Of a DNA stretch of 12,579 bases, positions 1 to 8,357 are shown one piece after another. Where the stretch lies: positions 1 to 12,579 of the forward strand of contig JALZUH010000139.1 in assembly GCA_023301645.1 (NCBI GenBank). Reading direction: 5' to 3'. The translations under genes and the position numbers were made by a program. This DNA comes from Akkermansiaceae bacterium. GTDB lineage: Bacteria; Verrucomicrobiota; Verrucomicrobiia; Verrucomicrobiales; Akkermansiaceae. Under the pieces are notes generated by a model. It was not told where the DNA came from. It did not search any database and saw only the letters and a list, made by a program, of their open reading frames with translations. Position 1 is the first letter of the stretch. Every line of letters begins with the position of its first letter.

Positions 1-1569
1 GAGTCAGTATGCCGTATCGTCGCCTCAGGTGCAAAGCTCTCTGATATACGTCTCACACTCCAAGAATACTTTGAGAAACTCGGCACCGATCCAGCACGCT
101 GGGGTAAGCCATTCTCAGCTCTCCTCGGAGCCTACCTCGTCCAGCACGAGCTTCGCCTTGGTGCTATTGGTGGTAAGGACTCCATGTCAGGATCGTTCAA
201 TGACATCGACGTGCCCCCTACCCTTGTGTCATTTGCCGTCGCCCCAGGAAAGACCCCACTTGCCCTCTCACCTGAGTTCAAGCAAGCTCGCTCACATCTC
301 TCCTTCATCCAGATCCCTCGTGATAGCGAAGACATCCCAGACTTTAAAAAGCTCATGGAAGTCTCACAGCAGCTCCATGCAGAAAATGCAGCAGGAAAGA
401 TCCTCTCCATTCATTCGCTTGCAGCAGGTGGTATTGCAGCAGGTATTGCCAAGATGGCATTTGGAAACAACCTCGGAGCTGAGCTAAGCCTCGCAGCTGA
501 CGAGCTCTTTAGTGAGCGCTACATTAGCTTTATCGTTGAGTCCACTGAGCCTCTGGGCACTTCTGTTGCCGAGGCTAAATCCATCGGTCAGACCATCGCC
601 GAGCCACATATCAGTATTGCTGGTGAGACCATCCCACTCAGTGAGCTACTTGAGTCATGGACCTCTCCACTTGAGTCGACTTACCCGACACAGGCCGAAG
701 CCGTAAACTCACAGCTAGAAACCTTCAGTCACAGCACTCCAGCGAAGGCAAAAAGCTCACAGCCCACTAGCAAGCCAAAGGTCATCATACCTACCTTCCC
801 GGGCACCAACTGCGAATACGACACCGCCAAGGCGTTTAACCAAGCAGGAGCTAATGCCGAAGTATCTATCTTCCGCAATATCTCACCTGCCCACGTAGCC
901 GACTCACTCAAGGAGCTCGCCCAGCAGATCAAAGATTCCCAAATCCTCATGATCCCGGGTGGATTCTCAGCAGGTGACGAGCCTGACGGATCTGGTAAGT
1001 TCATTGCCACTGTTCTCAGAAACCCCATGATCTCAGATGCCATCATGGACTTGATCAAGAATCGTGACGGACTCGTGCTCGGAATCTGTAACGGCTTCCA
1101 AGCCCTGATCAAAACTGGACTCGTTCCTTACGGTGAAATCCGCGAGCCACAAGCAGGTCAAGCCACACTTACCTTTAATGACATTGGCCGTCACGTAGCC
1201 TGCTACTCCACCACCAGAATAGCATCTACCCTCTCACCTTGGCTTGCCCATACCGAAGTAGGTGAACTCCACAATATCCCGTTCTCACACGGCGAAGGCA
1301 AGTTCTACGCCACGGCTGAGGAGATCGCTCGACTTGGCGCTAATGGTCAGATTGCGACACAATACACCGACCTCGCAGGTAATCCATCCATGGACATCGC
1401 CCACAACCCCAACGGCTCACTCTACGCTATCGAAGGCATCACTTCACCATGCGGTAAGGTCTTCGGTAAAATGGGCCACACCGAGCGTCGAGGTAACCAC
1501 GTTGGCAAAAACATCACAGGAAACAAGCATCAGCCACTCTTCAAGGCGGGTGTCGAATATTTCCTCTAG
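1..1569 (+). CDS. purL: Phosphoribosylformylglycinamidine synthase, C-terminal part (partial at left edge)
   Basis: This enzyme makes FGAM from FGAR, ATP and glutamine in cytosolic de novo purine synthesis. The reading frame is open from base 1, so the start lies outside the window and 522 residues are visible. Residues 1-240 are the end of the second synthetase half, with the GGKDSMSGSF signature near residues 57-66. A Ser/Pro/Lys-rich linker follows at about 240-260. A class I glutamine amidotransferase domain then runs to the end: PTFPGTNCEYD, PGGFSAGDEPDGSGKF, the nucleophile Cys363 in LGICNGFQ, a conserved HGEG at 430-433, and the His493-x-Glu495 dyad in GHTER. All triad residues are present. 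The synthetase and amidotransferase are fused in one chain, unlike the separate PurL/PurQ/PurS of Bacillus. The motifs recall the clostridial/streptococcal-type long PurL (TIGR01857, remembered, not searched), so roughly 700 residues should lie to the left. A candidate terminator follows the stop, which suggests that the transcript ends here. Confidence 0.96.
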   Translation, partial: ESVCRIVASGAKLSDIRLTLQEYFEKLGTDPARWGKPFSALLGAYLVQHELRLGAIGGKDSMSGSFNDIDVPPTLVSFAVAPGKTPLALSPEFKQARSHLSFIQIPRDSEDIPDFKKLMEVSQQLHAENAAGKILSIHSLAAGGIAAGIAKMAFGNNLGAELSLAADELFSERYISFIVESTEPLGTSVAEAKSIGQTIAEPHISIAGETIPLSELLESWTSPLESTYPTQAEAVNSQLETFSHSTPAKAKSSQPTSKPKVIIPTFPGTNCEYDTAKAFNQAGANAEVSIFRNISPAHVADSLKELAQQIKDSQILMIPGGFSAGDEPDGSGKFIATVLRNPMISDAIMDLIKNRDGLVLGICNGFQALIKTGLVPYGEIREPQAGQATLTFNDIGRHVACYSTTRIASTLSPWLAHTEVGELHNIPFSHGEGKFYATAEEIARLGANGQIATQYTDLAGNPSMDIAHNPNGSLYAIEGITSPCGKVFGKMGHTERRGNHVGKNITGNKHQPLFKAGVEYFL

Positions 1570-1600
1570 GGAGAAACCCCCGTCAAACTCACGCAATACA

Positions 1601-1637
1601 CGCCTCTATCGGACACCCCCGCTAGAGGCGTTATTTC
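1601..1637 (+). terminator. Candidate intrinsic terminator after purL
   Basis: A perfect 8-bp stem (1601-1608 cgcctcta against 1623-1630 tagaggcg) encloses a 14-base loop and is followed by a T-rich but interrupted tail, ttatttct. It starts 31 bases after the purL stop. The loop is rather long and the T tract imperfect, so it should be weaker than the two terminators near clpX. Confidence 0.6.
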
Positions 1638-1692
1638 TATGAGATTCCACCCATTCTACTAGACCTACTTACACCACCTCCCACCCGACCCT

Positions 1693-2424
1693 ATGAGACT
1701 ACTCATTGTCATGCTCAAAGAGCCTATTGCAGGTCAGGTGAAAACACGCCTTGGCACTCAGGTCGGTAACGAACTCGCAACCGACTATTACAAGGTCTTA
1801 GTAGAAGTCCTGCTGAAGCAGCTTCAAGGACTATCCCAGTGCCGCATTCGTTTCTGCTTCACTCCAGATGATGCCGATGACGCCGTTCGATTCTGGTTAC
1901 TCAGCGAGCTCGAAGCATCTCTCAGCCCAGATAATCCCAAGCTCTTTCATAGCCCGACTCACGCAGAAGGCATACAGGAAATCGACTTTTGCCCACAGGG
2001 AGCTGGTAGCTACGGCGAGAGAATACAGCGAGCTACCCAGCAAGGTTTCGATGATGGCTTTAAAGAGGTAGCCCTCATTCACAGTGATTGTCCCGAGTGC
2101 GGCGCACGATGGATCAATGCCGCCTTCTCCGCCCTCACCCCTTCTTCTAATAACCTCGTCCTCGGGCCAAACCAATATGGGAACTACTACCTCATCATCC
2201 TCTCAGCTCCCCATTCAGAGCTACTAGCAGACATCAATTGGGACGATCAGCAAGCCTTCACAACGCTGACTACACATGCCCAAAATGCTCAGATAAAGAC
2301 CAAGATCCTCCCCGAGCTCCCCTCAGTCATCACGCAGGGCGATTGGGAAAAAGTCCGCACGACACCACTCAATGCCGCTATTAAAAAAAGATTAGGTGAA
2401 GATCTAGGAGAAATGACTGTCTAG
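1693..2424 (+). CDS. DUF2064 / TIGR04282-family transferase-fold protein
   Basis: This 243-residue protein resembles the DUF2064 family, also called TIGR04282 and annotated as 'glycosyltransferase' or 'selenodomain-associated transferase 1'. Its fold is related to GT-A nucleotidyl/sugar transferases. Visible support is the N-terminal KEPIAGQVKTRLG block (residues 9-21), typical of the family's nucleotide-binding start, and HSDCP at 130-134, matching the family's SDxP strand end. The segment GPNQYGNYYLI (158-168) occupies the place of the family's G-P-x-x-D-G-G-Y-Y-L motif, but the Asp and one Gly are replaced. There is no signal peptide or membrane segment, so it is probably cytosolic. The ATG at 1693 places the family block at the very N-terminus, so I prefer it to the ATG six codons later. 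No Shine-Dalgarno site precedes it; the leader is C-rich. Some relatives sit in arsenosugar or radical-SAM clusters, but no such genes are here, so the substrate is unknown. Confidence 0.8.
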   Translation: MRLLIVMLKEPIAGQVKTRLGTQVGNELATDYYKVLVEVLLKQLQGLSQCRIRFCFTPDDADDAVRFWLLSELEASLSPDNPKLFHSPTHAEGIQEIDFCPQGAGSYGERIQRATQQGFDDGFKEVALIHSDCPECGARWINAAFSALTPSSNNLVLGPNQYGNYYLIILSAPHSELLADINWDDQQAFTTLTTHAQNAQIKTKILPELPSVITQGDWEKVRTTPLNAAIKKRLGEDLGEMTV

Positions 2425-2428
2425 TAAG

Positions 2429-2459
2429 TTGACTCTATTCTCATTTTATTTTTCATTAT
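2429..2459 (+). promoter_or_regulatory. Possible promoter upstream of the tamB-like gene
   Basis: TTGACT at 2429-2434 (5 of 6 against TTGACA) is followed after a long 19-base T-rich spacer by CATTAT at 2454-2459 (4 of 6 against TATAAT). It lies directly after the stop of the DUF2064 gene and about 70 bases before the tamB-like start. The spacing is poor, so this is a weak call. It would make the tam pair a separate transcription unit. Confidence 0.3.
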
Positions 2460-2526
2460 CACCTAACAGAGCATCTAGCCGCGCTAACGAGCACATATAG
2501 ACACTTTCTCCCCCACCCAGCCACCC

Positions 2527-5500
2527 ATGTCCGAAACTCCTACAGAAACCCAGCAGCCCGAAGAATCGGCGCAAGCTCTGCAGGAGGACAACCAAGCTCA
2601 AACAGACCAGAAAAAACGACCTAAAAAACGTCGCTGGCTACGCCGACTCATCTGGATCGGGCTCTTACTGCTACTCATCGGTTACCTCATCAATGGTATC
2701 GTCGCCCGCCTACTCATCACCGAGCTACTTGATAAGGCGACCCAAAATCAAAACATGCTAGGAAGCGCTAGCATCGAAGGTAGCCTACTCTCAGGCTTTC
2801 ACATTAACGATGCTGACTACTCAGGACAAGACGGCGTGCAAACACTCAAGATTAAGAAGGCAGCCATCAACTACGACCTCAAGAGCCTCGCTCATAAGAA
2901 AATCAATCTCATCGAGGTTCAGGACGCGACCATCAAGATTGACATCGCCAAGTTCGCACCATCCAAAAAGAAAGAAGCCACCCCTGAGAGAGACCTCAAG
3001 TCCACACTCGATAAGATAAGACCATGGTTCACCCAGTCCGAACTAGATATTAATAACATTGATCTCACCATTCTCAAAGACGACGAGCCACTCTTTGCCG
3101 CCCAGCTCGGCTCCCTCAGCCATAAGGCCGACTCAGATCAGATTGCCATCACGTCCTTTAGTGCTCAGAATAAGCACGGTCAGAGCACTCCCAACCAAGA
3201 CACACTCATCAGCTGGCAGGAAGAGTCACTAGCCATCGATCAGTTCGAGCTGCTCCCCCACATCGCCATCAGCAATGGCCACTTCAGCTGGGCCGATGAT
3301 CCCAAAGGAACACTTACCCTTCAGCTCCATGACGCCCTCATCGACCTCAAAATCGCCCAAGACATCGAGCTTGAGCTAAAGCAAGGAAACGTAGAATGCT
3401 CAAAACTCATCGACTCATTTGGCATACAGATTCCCGTCGACTTCTCTCTCCACACGGCCGATGCCACCATTAGTCATTGGAAAGCCCCCATTGCCCAGTG
3501 GACGATCGATAGCCAGCTTGGTATTAAAAGTGCCAGCTACGAGCAATACAAACTCACCGAATCAGCCGTCAAGTTCCACCAAAAAGACAGCGCCTGTCAC
3601 CTCGACATCGATACCAAGCTCAGTCAAGCCCCCCTCTCAGTCAAAGTCACTGGCCAGTGGCAAGAGCCCACCAGTAAGAAATGGTGGGGTGATAACCACG
3701 TGCAATTCGAGCTAGAAGCCCCCGCACTAGGAAACATCCCAGAGCTATGGAGCCACGACACCACATGTATTAAGCTTCAAAAGGCAGCGGTAGCCATCAA
3801 GGGTGATGTCGTATTAGCAGGAAATGAAATCACAACGGCCAACCTCAACGCCTCTCTATCAGGAGCTAATGCTCATGAGCATAAGATTCCAGCTATCGCT
3901 ATAGAGTCCAGCTACCTTGAGCAGAAAGCTCAGCTGAAGGTCACCACCGAAGACGCCCCAGAGAGAGAGTTTCTCATTCAGGCGAACTACAACAACCGCG
4001 AAAAAACCTACGACGGCAGCCTAAACATCAACGACAACTCACCACAGTGGCTGTATTCAGTATGCTACCAGTTCAACGAACTCATCAACTTCTCTGATGA
4101 GATGAAACTCACATGGGCAGGCAACGGCTCGCTTAGCTCTGAGGGTAACCAAGAGGCATTCCATCGCGGAAACTTCAACATCGAACAACTCTCATACAAC
4201 TTACCCAACACTCCCACCCTCAACCTCAACACCAAAGGTAACTACGCATGGCCGAACTCCATCTACGTGGAATCGCTCAACATCAAGGAAAGCCAATGGA
4301 ACGCCTCCACCTCCATGATATGGGACGGCCAGACTGTCACCATACCGGCCTTGATTTTCAAGAACTCCACCGAAGCCGTTCTCGGTGGATCCATTCAGGT
4401 GCCTCTCACACGAGAGAGCATGAGCATGAAGGGCTTCTTTGCCCAAAAAGCCCCATGGAACATCGCGCTCAAAACCCAGCCACTCACCTTCAAAAAACTA
4501 GGTGACTGGTTTAACTTCACCACACCCAATGACATCAAAGGCACCACTGACGTCTACATTACACTCACAGGTTCACCCTCCGACCCGCGTGCTAATGGTA
4601 GTGCCAATATCACCAATGTTACTGGCCTAACTAGCAAGCTAAGCCGTCCCATTAGTGCCCGCACTGGTTTCAGATCCATTGGTGACAAATTAGAAATCAA
4701 TGCCGACATTAACGAAGGTGACTCAGAGAGACTCACCATTAAAGGGCTCTTCCCATTCCTACCTAATGAATGGATCAATCAGCCTGGCCTCTTTAACCAA
4801 TCGGTCAAATCCGCACCTATCTCAGGCGACCTCAAGCTCAATGCCTTCCCACTAGCAGAGCTCAAAGAATTCGTCCCCACCCTAGAAAGCATCGAAGGAA
4901 ACATCAGTGGCCAAGGTGTCTTTAGCGGCACATGGAGCGAGCCTATATACAAGCTCGATATCCAAGCAGCAGCCCCCACCATCAAGCTATCGGAGAAAAG
5001 TATTGGAAACATCAAGGACGTGCAGCTCAAGACAAGCATCACGCAGGATCGCATCATCCAAAACAAGCTCGTCGCCCAGATCAATGGCGGTGAATTTGAA
5101 ATTGCAGGCACCATAGACATCAATGACCTAGAGAACCCAGCCCTCGATCTTATACTCAATACGCAGTATGCCATGATCTACCGAGATGACCTGCTATCAG
5201 CACGCACCAATGCAGCCTTGAAGCTACAGGGAACGATAAAAGACGCCACCATTAGTGGTGATATCGGTATTGTTGAAACCCTCATCTACAAGGACATCGA
5301 GCTCATCCCCATTGGCGTCCCATCATCAGAAGTAGCCGAGGTAAATCTACCCCAGCTCAGTAAAGATGGATTTGATGACGGACTCCCCATCCCTGCACCC
5401 TTTGCCAATTGGAAACTCGATGTAGGTATTACTACCGAAGACCCTATTCTACTGCGCGGAAATGTCGCCCAAGGAAACATTCAAGGTAAACTTAAGGTAA

Positions 5501-6066
5501 AAGGAAACCTCGCCAATCCAGAGCCAGACGGCACCCTTTACGTCAATAACATGAAAGCCAGACTACCCTTCAGTATTCTGAGCATTGATAATGGTGAGAT
5601 CAACTTCACTCCAAAGGAAGGCATCTTCCCATCACTCAAGCTACTCGGCAAATCATCCATCGGCTCCCACGATGTCAATCTCCTCATCCACGGCTCAGTC
5701 TCATCGCCCACTACAAGTTTCACCTCATCACCACCACTTCCAGAGCCAGAAATCATGTCCCTTCTCGCTACAGGAAGCACCACAGCAGAACTGGCAAACA
5801 GTGACGTAGCCGCCTTCAAGGCGCTGCAGCTCTTCCTCATCAAAACCCAGCAGCGCAAAGGAGGTGCCGAAGGCAACAAGCTCTTCAAACTCCTTCTCAC
5901 TGGTATGCAGAACCTCAACCTCAACGTTGGCGCAGTCGACGAATTCACCGGCAGAAAATACGCATCCGCCAAGCTCGATCTAGACCCAAGGTGGCACCTG
6001 ACAGCTCAAGTAGACGACGCACAACGAACCCGTGGTCTCGTCGTCTATGTCATTAGGTTCCGCTAA
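2527..6066 (+). CDS. TamB-like translocation/assembly module protein (AsmA-like, DUF490)
   Basis: This 1179-residue protein has the layout of TamB, the inner-membrane-anchored periplasmic partner of TamA in outer-membrane biogenesis; relatives are implicated in lipid transport. Residues 1-28 are acidic and Gln-rich. A basic cluster at 29-40 (KKRPKKRRWLRR) precedes one hydrophobic segment at about 41-60, giving a signal anchor with the N-terminus inside. The rest is a long, beta-rich, repetitive periplasmic region without catalytic motifs, as expected for an extended beta-taco/groove. The last roughly 280 residues look like the conserved TamB domain: an ISGDI-type strand near 900, LRGNVAQGNIQGKLKVKGN near 975-995, and the terminal VVYVIRFR. 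Family members vary in length; E. coli TamB is 1259 residues. A TamA-like gene follows after 38 bases, which strongly supports the assignment. In E. coli tamA comes first, so the order is reversed here. An AsmA-like protein without a TamA partner is less likely given the neighbour. Confidence 0.85.
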   Translation: MSETPTETQQPEESAQALQEDNQAQTDQKKRPKKRRWLRRLIWIGLLLLLIGYLINGIVARLLITELLDKATQNQNMLGSASIEGSLLSGFHINDADYSGQDGVQTLKIKKAAINYDLKSLAHKKINLIEVQDATIKIDIAKFAPSKKKEATPERDLKSTLDKIRPWFTQSELDINNIDLTILKDDEPLFAAQLGSLSHKADSDQIAITSFSAQNKHGQSTPNQDTLISWQEESLAIDQFELLPHIAISNGHFSWADDPKGTLTLQLHDALIDLKIAQDIELELKQGNVECSKLIDSFGIQIPVDFSLHTADATISHWKAPIAQWTIDSQLGIKSASYEQYKLTESAVKFHQKDSACHLDIDTKLSQAPLSVKVTGQWQEPTSKKWWGDNHVQFELEAPALGNIPELWSHDTTCIKLQKAAVAIKGDVVLAGNEITTANLNASLSGANAHEHKIPAIAIESSYLEQKAQLKVTTEDAPEREFLIQANYNNREKTYDGSLNINDNSPQWLYSVCYQFNELINFSDEMKLTWAGNGSLSSEGNQEAFHRGNFNIEQLSYNLPNTPTLNLNTKGNYAWPNSIYVESLNIKESQWNASTSMIWDGQTVTIPALIFKNSTEAVLGGSIQVPLTRESMSMKGFFAQKAPWNIALKTQPLTFKKLGDWFNFTTPNDIKGTTDVYITLTGSPSDPRANGSANITNVTGLTSKLSRPISARTGFRSIGDKLEINADINEGDSERLTIKGLFPFLPNEWINQPGLFNQSVKSAPISGDLKLNAFPLAELKEFVPTLESIEGNISGQGVFSGTWSEPIYKLDIQAAAPTIKLSEKSIGNIKDVQLKTSITQDRIIQNKLVAQINGGEFEIAGTIDINDLENPALDLILNTQYAMIYRDDLLSARTNAALKLQGTIKDATISGDIGIVETLIYKDIELIPIGVPSSEVAEVNLPQLSKDGFDDGLPIPAPFANWKLDVGITTEDPILLRGNVAQGNIQGKLKVKGNLANPEPDGTLYVNNMKARLPFSILSIDNGEINFTPKEGIFPSLKLLGKSSIGSHDVNLLIHGSVSSPTTSFTSSPPLPEPEIMSLLATGSTTAELANSDVAAFKALQLFLIKTQQRKGGAEGNKLFKLLLTGMQNLNLNVGAVDEFTGRKYASAKLDLDPRWHLTAQVDDAQRTRGLVVYVIRFR

Positions 6067-6104
6067 CAGCCCTCCCTCCCCCCCATACACTCACACCTCC
6101 AGCT

Positions 6105-8111
6105 ATGCCCAAGCTAATAACCATCACAAAACGAGCCCTCGCAGTCATACTGCTGAGCTCACTCTGTCATGGTGCCCAGCTCAAGTTTGAAGGCATCCCC
6201 GAAGAGTCACTCGACAGCATTACTACCCAGCTCAAGCCTAGACTCGAGTATATTAATGCTCGCGAAGCCTCATCCTGGCGAGCTGACGACTCCGCCTTTT
6301 TCCTCGAAAGACTCCTCATCCGAGCCGGTCACGCGGAAGCCAGTGTCGACTGGTCACTACCCGGAAGTAACATCATCTTACTTAAAGCTCACGCAGGGCC
6401 ACGCTACAAGTATGGCAGCATCACCGCCCCCGGCAGCACGAATATTTCCCAAGAAAACATCTACCAATACTTCCTCCAGCCACTTGTCGAAACAGAGATT
6501 GTAAGCATCAAAGAAGCCCCCTACATCAGCGAATACTCAGAGCTGGGCGCTACCAATGTCGCCAACTTCCTCAAGTCACAAGGATACTGGAACACCCAAG
6601 TGAGTATCATCAATGAAGCCATTGTGCCGAGTAGTAAGGTCGTAGACGTCACACTCAATATCACCACAGGTAGCCGTCTAATAATGGAGCAGCCCAGCTT
6701 CCAAGGGGCATCAGCCGAAGACATTGCTGCCTTTCTGCCCGAAATACAGCCCTACCTTCAGCAAGCCGCAACGACTAAAAACATCAATATTATCAGGACG
6801 ATCGTCACCGATTACTACAGCGAGAACGGATACCAATTTGCCAAAATCTCAATGGACTCAGACCACGGCAGCTCGACGACGACCCTAGACTTCAGCATCG
6901 ACTCTGGTAAAAAATACCAAGTCAGCAAAATCATCGTCAAAGGTGAGCAGAAAACCAAGAACAGACGCATCCGCCGCCATTTCGATGAATTAAAGGACAA
7001 GAGCTTTAATCAAACAACCGCCACCAAGTCGCTCAATAGACTCCTCGCCACAGGAGCCTTCAGCAATGTCACACTCACCCCCACCCCACACACCAAGGGC
7101 GACAGCTCGAAGCTAGACCTCGTCATCGAAGTAGATGAAGCCGAGGCTAAGTCAGTGAGCACCTACGCAGGAGTAGGCTCATTTGAGGGCGGTATCCTCG
7201 GAGCATCCTACACGGACTTCAACTACCATGGCAGCCTCAGACGAGTGGAGCTCAAGGGAGAGGTCAGCGGGCGCGGACTACTCGCCGAAGTCGACATCAA
7301 TGAGCCCATGTTTGCCGGGATCCCCATCCAGTTTAACACCCGACTCTTCCTCACAGAACGAGACTACGAAGGCTATGACACCCGCCAAGCAGGTGCCGAG
7401 ATCTCATTCACATGGAGGCCTAATGAAAACTACGCCTCCCAGCTCTTCTTTGGTAGCAGCTACACCTCCTCATCCACCGACGGACTCACAGCTCAGGAGC
7501 TAGGACTGCGTGACTACTTCAATACTAGAATCGGACTCGCTCAAACCCTCGACTTCAGAAATAGCCGCATCCTACCCAATGACGGATTTTACACACGAGT
7601 CACCCTGCAAGCAGGAGGCATTAATGGCGATAGCGACAACGAATACCTGAGGCTCGATTTGCAGAGTTCCTACCGTGTGCAGCTGACTCAGAATGACCAC
7701 TTCGTCGCCCGATTCAGCGCTGCTGGCATCAATCCTCAATCTCCTGACCTCCCCGTAGATGTTCGACTATTCTCTGGTGGTCAAAATACTCAAAGAGCCT
7801 TTGACGAGCGAGAGCTAGGGCCGCGCTCAATCTCAAATGACCCACTCGGAGGAGAAGCCTTCTGGACGGCCACCGCCCAATACGTAAGAACAATAAGTGA
7901 CCCCATCAAGCTCTCAGTCTTCTATGATGTCGGCCAAATCTACTCAGAGTTTGACGACTTTGACTTCACTGACCCCAGCCACGCAGTCGGTCTTGGACTT
8001 AGAATTGACCTTCCCATTGGCCCTGTGAAGCTCGAATACGGCTACAATCTCAATCGCAGACGCGGTGAGCCACGTGGAGCGCTGCATTTTGCCATTGGCG
8101 CCACATTCTAA
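6105..8111 (+). CDS. TamA-like Omp85 outer-membrane protein with POTRA repeats
   Basis: This 668-residue protein is predicted to be an Omp85-superfamily barrel that works with the TamB-like protein encoded just upstream. Residues 1-24 form a signal peptide (basic start, hydrophobic core ALAVILLSSL, cleavage probably near HGA-Q); there is no proper lipobox. Four POTRA-like repeats can be traced by their ends, where a strand is followed by G-x-R/K-Y/L: about 25-98 (ends HAGPRY), 101-189 (ends TTGSRL), 191-268 (ends DSGKKY) and 271-345. The fourth carries the typical TKSLNRLLATGAFSNV helix-strand element. The barrel spans about 350-668 and ends in Phe, as outer-membrane proteins do. The lid-loop motif, normally VRGF/Y, reads QRAF at 563-566, keeping the Arg but losing the Gly; the flanking GG and DERELGPR fit the family. 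BamA itself is usually longer, with five POTRAs, so TamA is preferred because of the neighbour. Confidence 0.87.
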   Translation: MPKLITITKRALAVILLSSLCHGAQLKFEGIPEESLDSITTQLKPRLEYINAREASSWRADDSAFFLERLLIRAGHAEASVDWSLPGSNIILLKAHAGPRYKYGSITAPGSTNISQENIYQYFLQPLVETEIVSIKEAPYISEYSELGATNVANFLKSQGYWNTQVSIINEAIVPSSKVVDVTLNITTGSRLIMEQPSFQGASAEDIAAFLPEIQPYLQQAATTKNINIIRTIVTDYYSENGYQFAKISMDSDHGSSTTTLDFSIDSGKKYQVSKIIVKGEQKTKNRRIRRHFDELKDKSFNQTTATKSLNRLLATGAFSNVTLTPTPHTKGDSSKLDLVIEVDEAEAKSVSTYAGVGSFEGGILGASYTDFNYHGSLRRVELKGEVSGRGLLAEVDINEPMFAGIPIQFNTRLFLTERDYEGYDTRQAGAEISFTWRPNENYASQLFFGSSYTSSSTDGLTAQELGLRDYFNTRIGLAQTLDFRNSRILPNDGFYTRVTLQAGGINGDSDNEYLRLDLQSSYRVQLTQNDHFVARFSAAGINPQSPDLPVDVRLFSGGQNTQRAFDERELGPRSISNDPLGGEAFWTATAQYVRTISDPIKLSVFYDVGQIYSEFDDFDFTDPSHAVGLGLRIDLPIGPVKLEYGYNLNRRRGEPRGALHFAIGATF

Positions 8112-8357
8112 GTGCGCAAGAGCATCAGCGATGCTCACCAACAGAAAGCGAAAGTGCCACCTTCTGCGCGTGTCTTAAACCACTCTGTTTAAAACTCAAA
8201 AACATCGATGATATCACACTCATGGTTCTTGACTACTATCATTCCCCTCTTTAGCGTGCCGCGCCGCGCTCCTCATCAGTAGCGCACTATTTCGAGCACT
8301 TTTTTCAAACAAAGTCTCAAAACACCTTTCCTCTAACATACCTTTAAAACTGTCATT
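8112..8357. other. Non-coding region between the tamA-like gene and tig
   Basis: I see no convincing gene in these 246 bases. They hold a short perfect hairpin right after the tamA-like stop (8120-8126 gagcatc, loop agc, 8130-8136 gatgctc) without a T tract, and a 6-bp inverted repeat ttaaac/gtttaa (8175-8180, 8187-8192). The half nearest tig becomes A/T/C-rich and holds a possible promoter. No Shine-Dalgarno sequence precedes the tig ATG. Confidence 0.6.
8229..8257 (+). promoter_or_regulatory. Possible promoter for tig-clpP
   Basis: TTGACT at 8229-8234 (5 of 6) is followed after 17 bases by TAGCGT at 8252-8257, which keeps the key T, A and final T of a -10 box but matches only 3 of 6. This would give a leader of roughly 90-95 bases before tig. 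An alternative -10, TAACAT at 8334-8339, has no convincing -35 partner. Confidence is low, but a promoter somewhere in this gap is likely because tig starts a new functional group. Confidence 0.3.

Noticed and set aside
29..487. A 152-codon plus-strand frame inside purL
   Set aside because: It overlaps the conserved PurL frame entirely; the Ser/Leu-rich translation is a frame-shifted shadow.
5538..5972. A 144-codon minus-strand frame within the tamB-like gene
   Set aside because: It lies wholly inside the conserved TamB domain on the other strand, with no recognisable motif and no start context.
6078..6084. Run of seven Cs between the tam genes as a phase-variation tract
   Set aside because: It is short, lies in a C-rich leader and outside coding sequence, and nothing else suggests switching.
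8120..8136. Hairpin right after the tamA-like stop as an intrinsic terminator
   Set aside because: The 7-bp stem is perfect, but the loop is three bases and no T tract follows, so I note it only as a hairpin.
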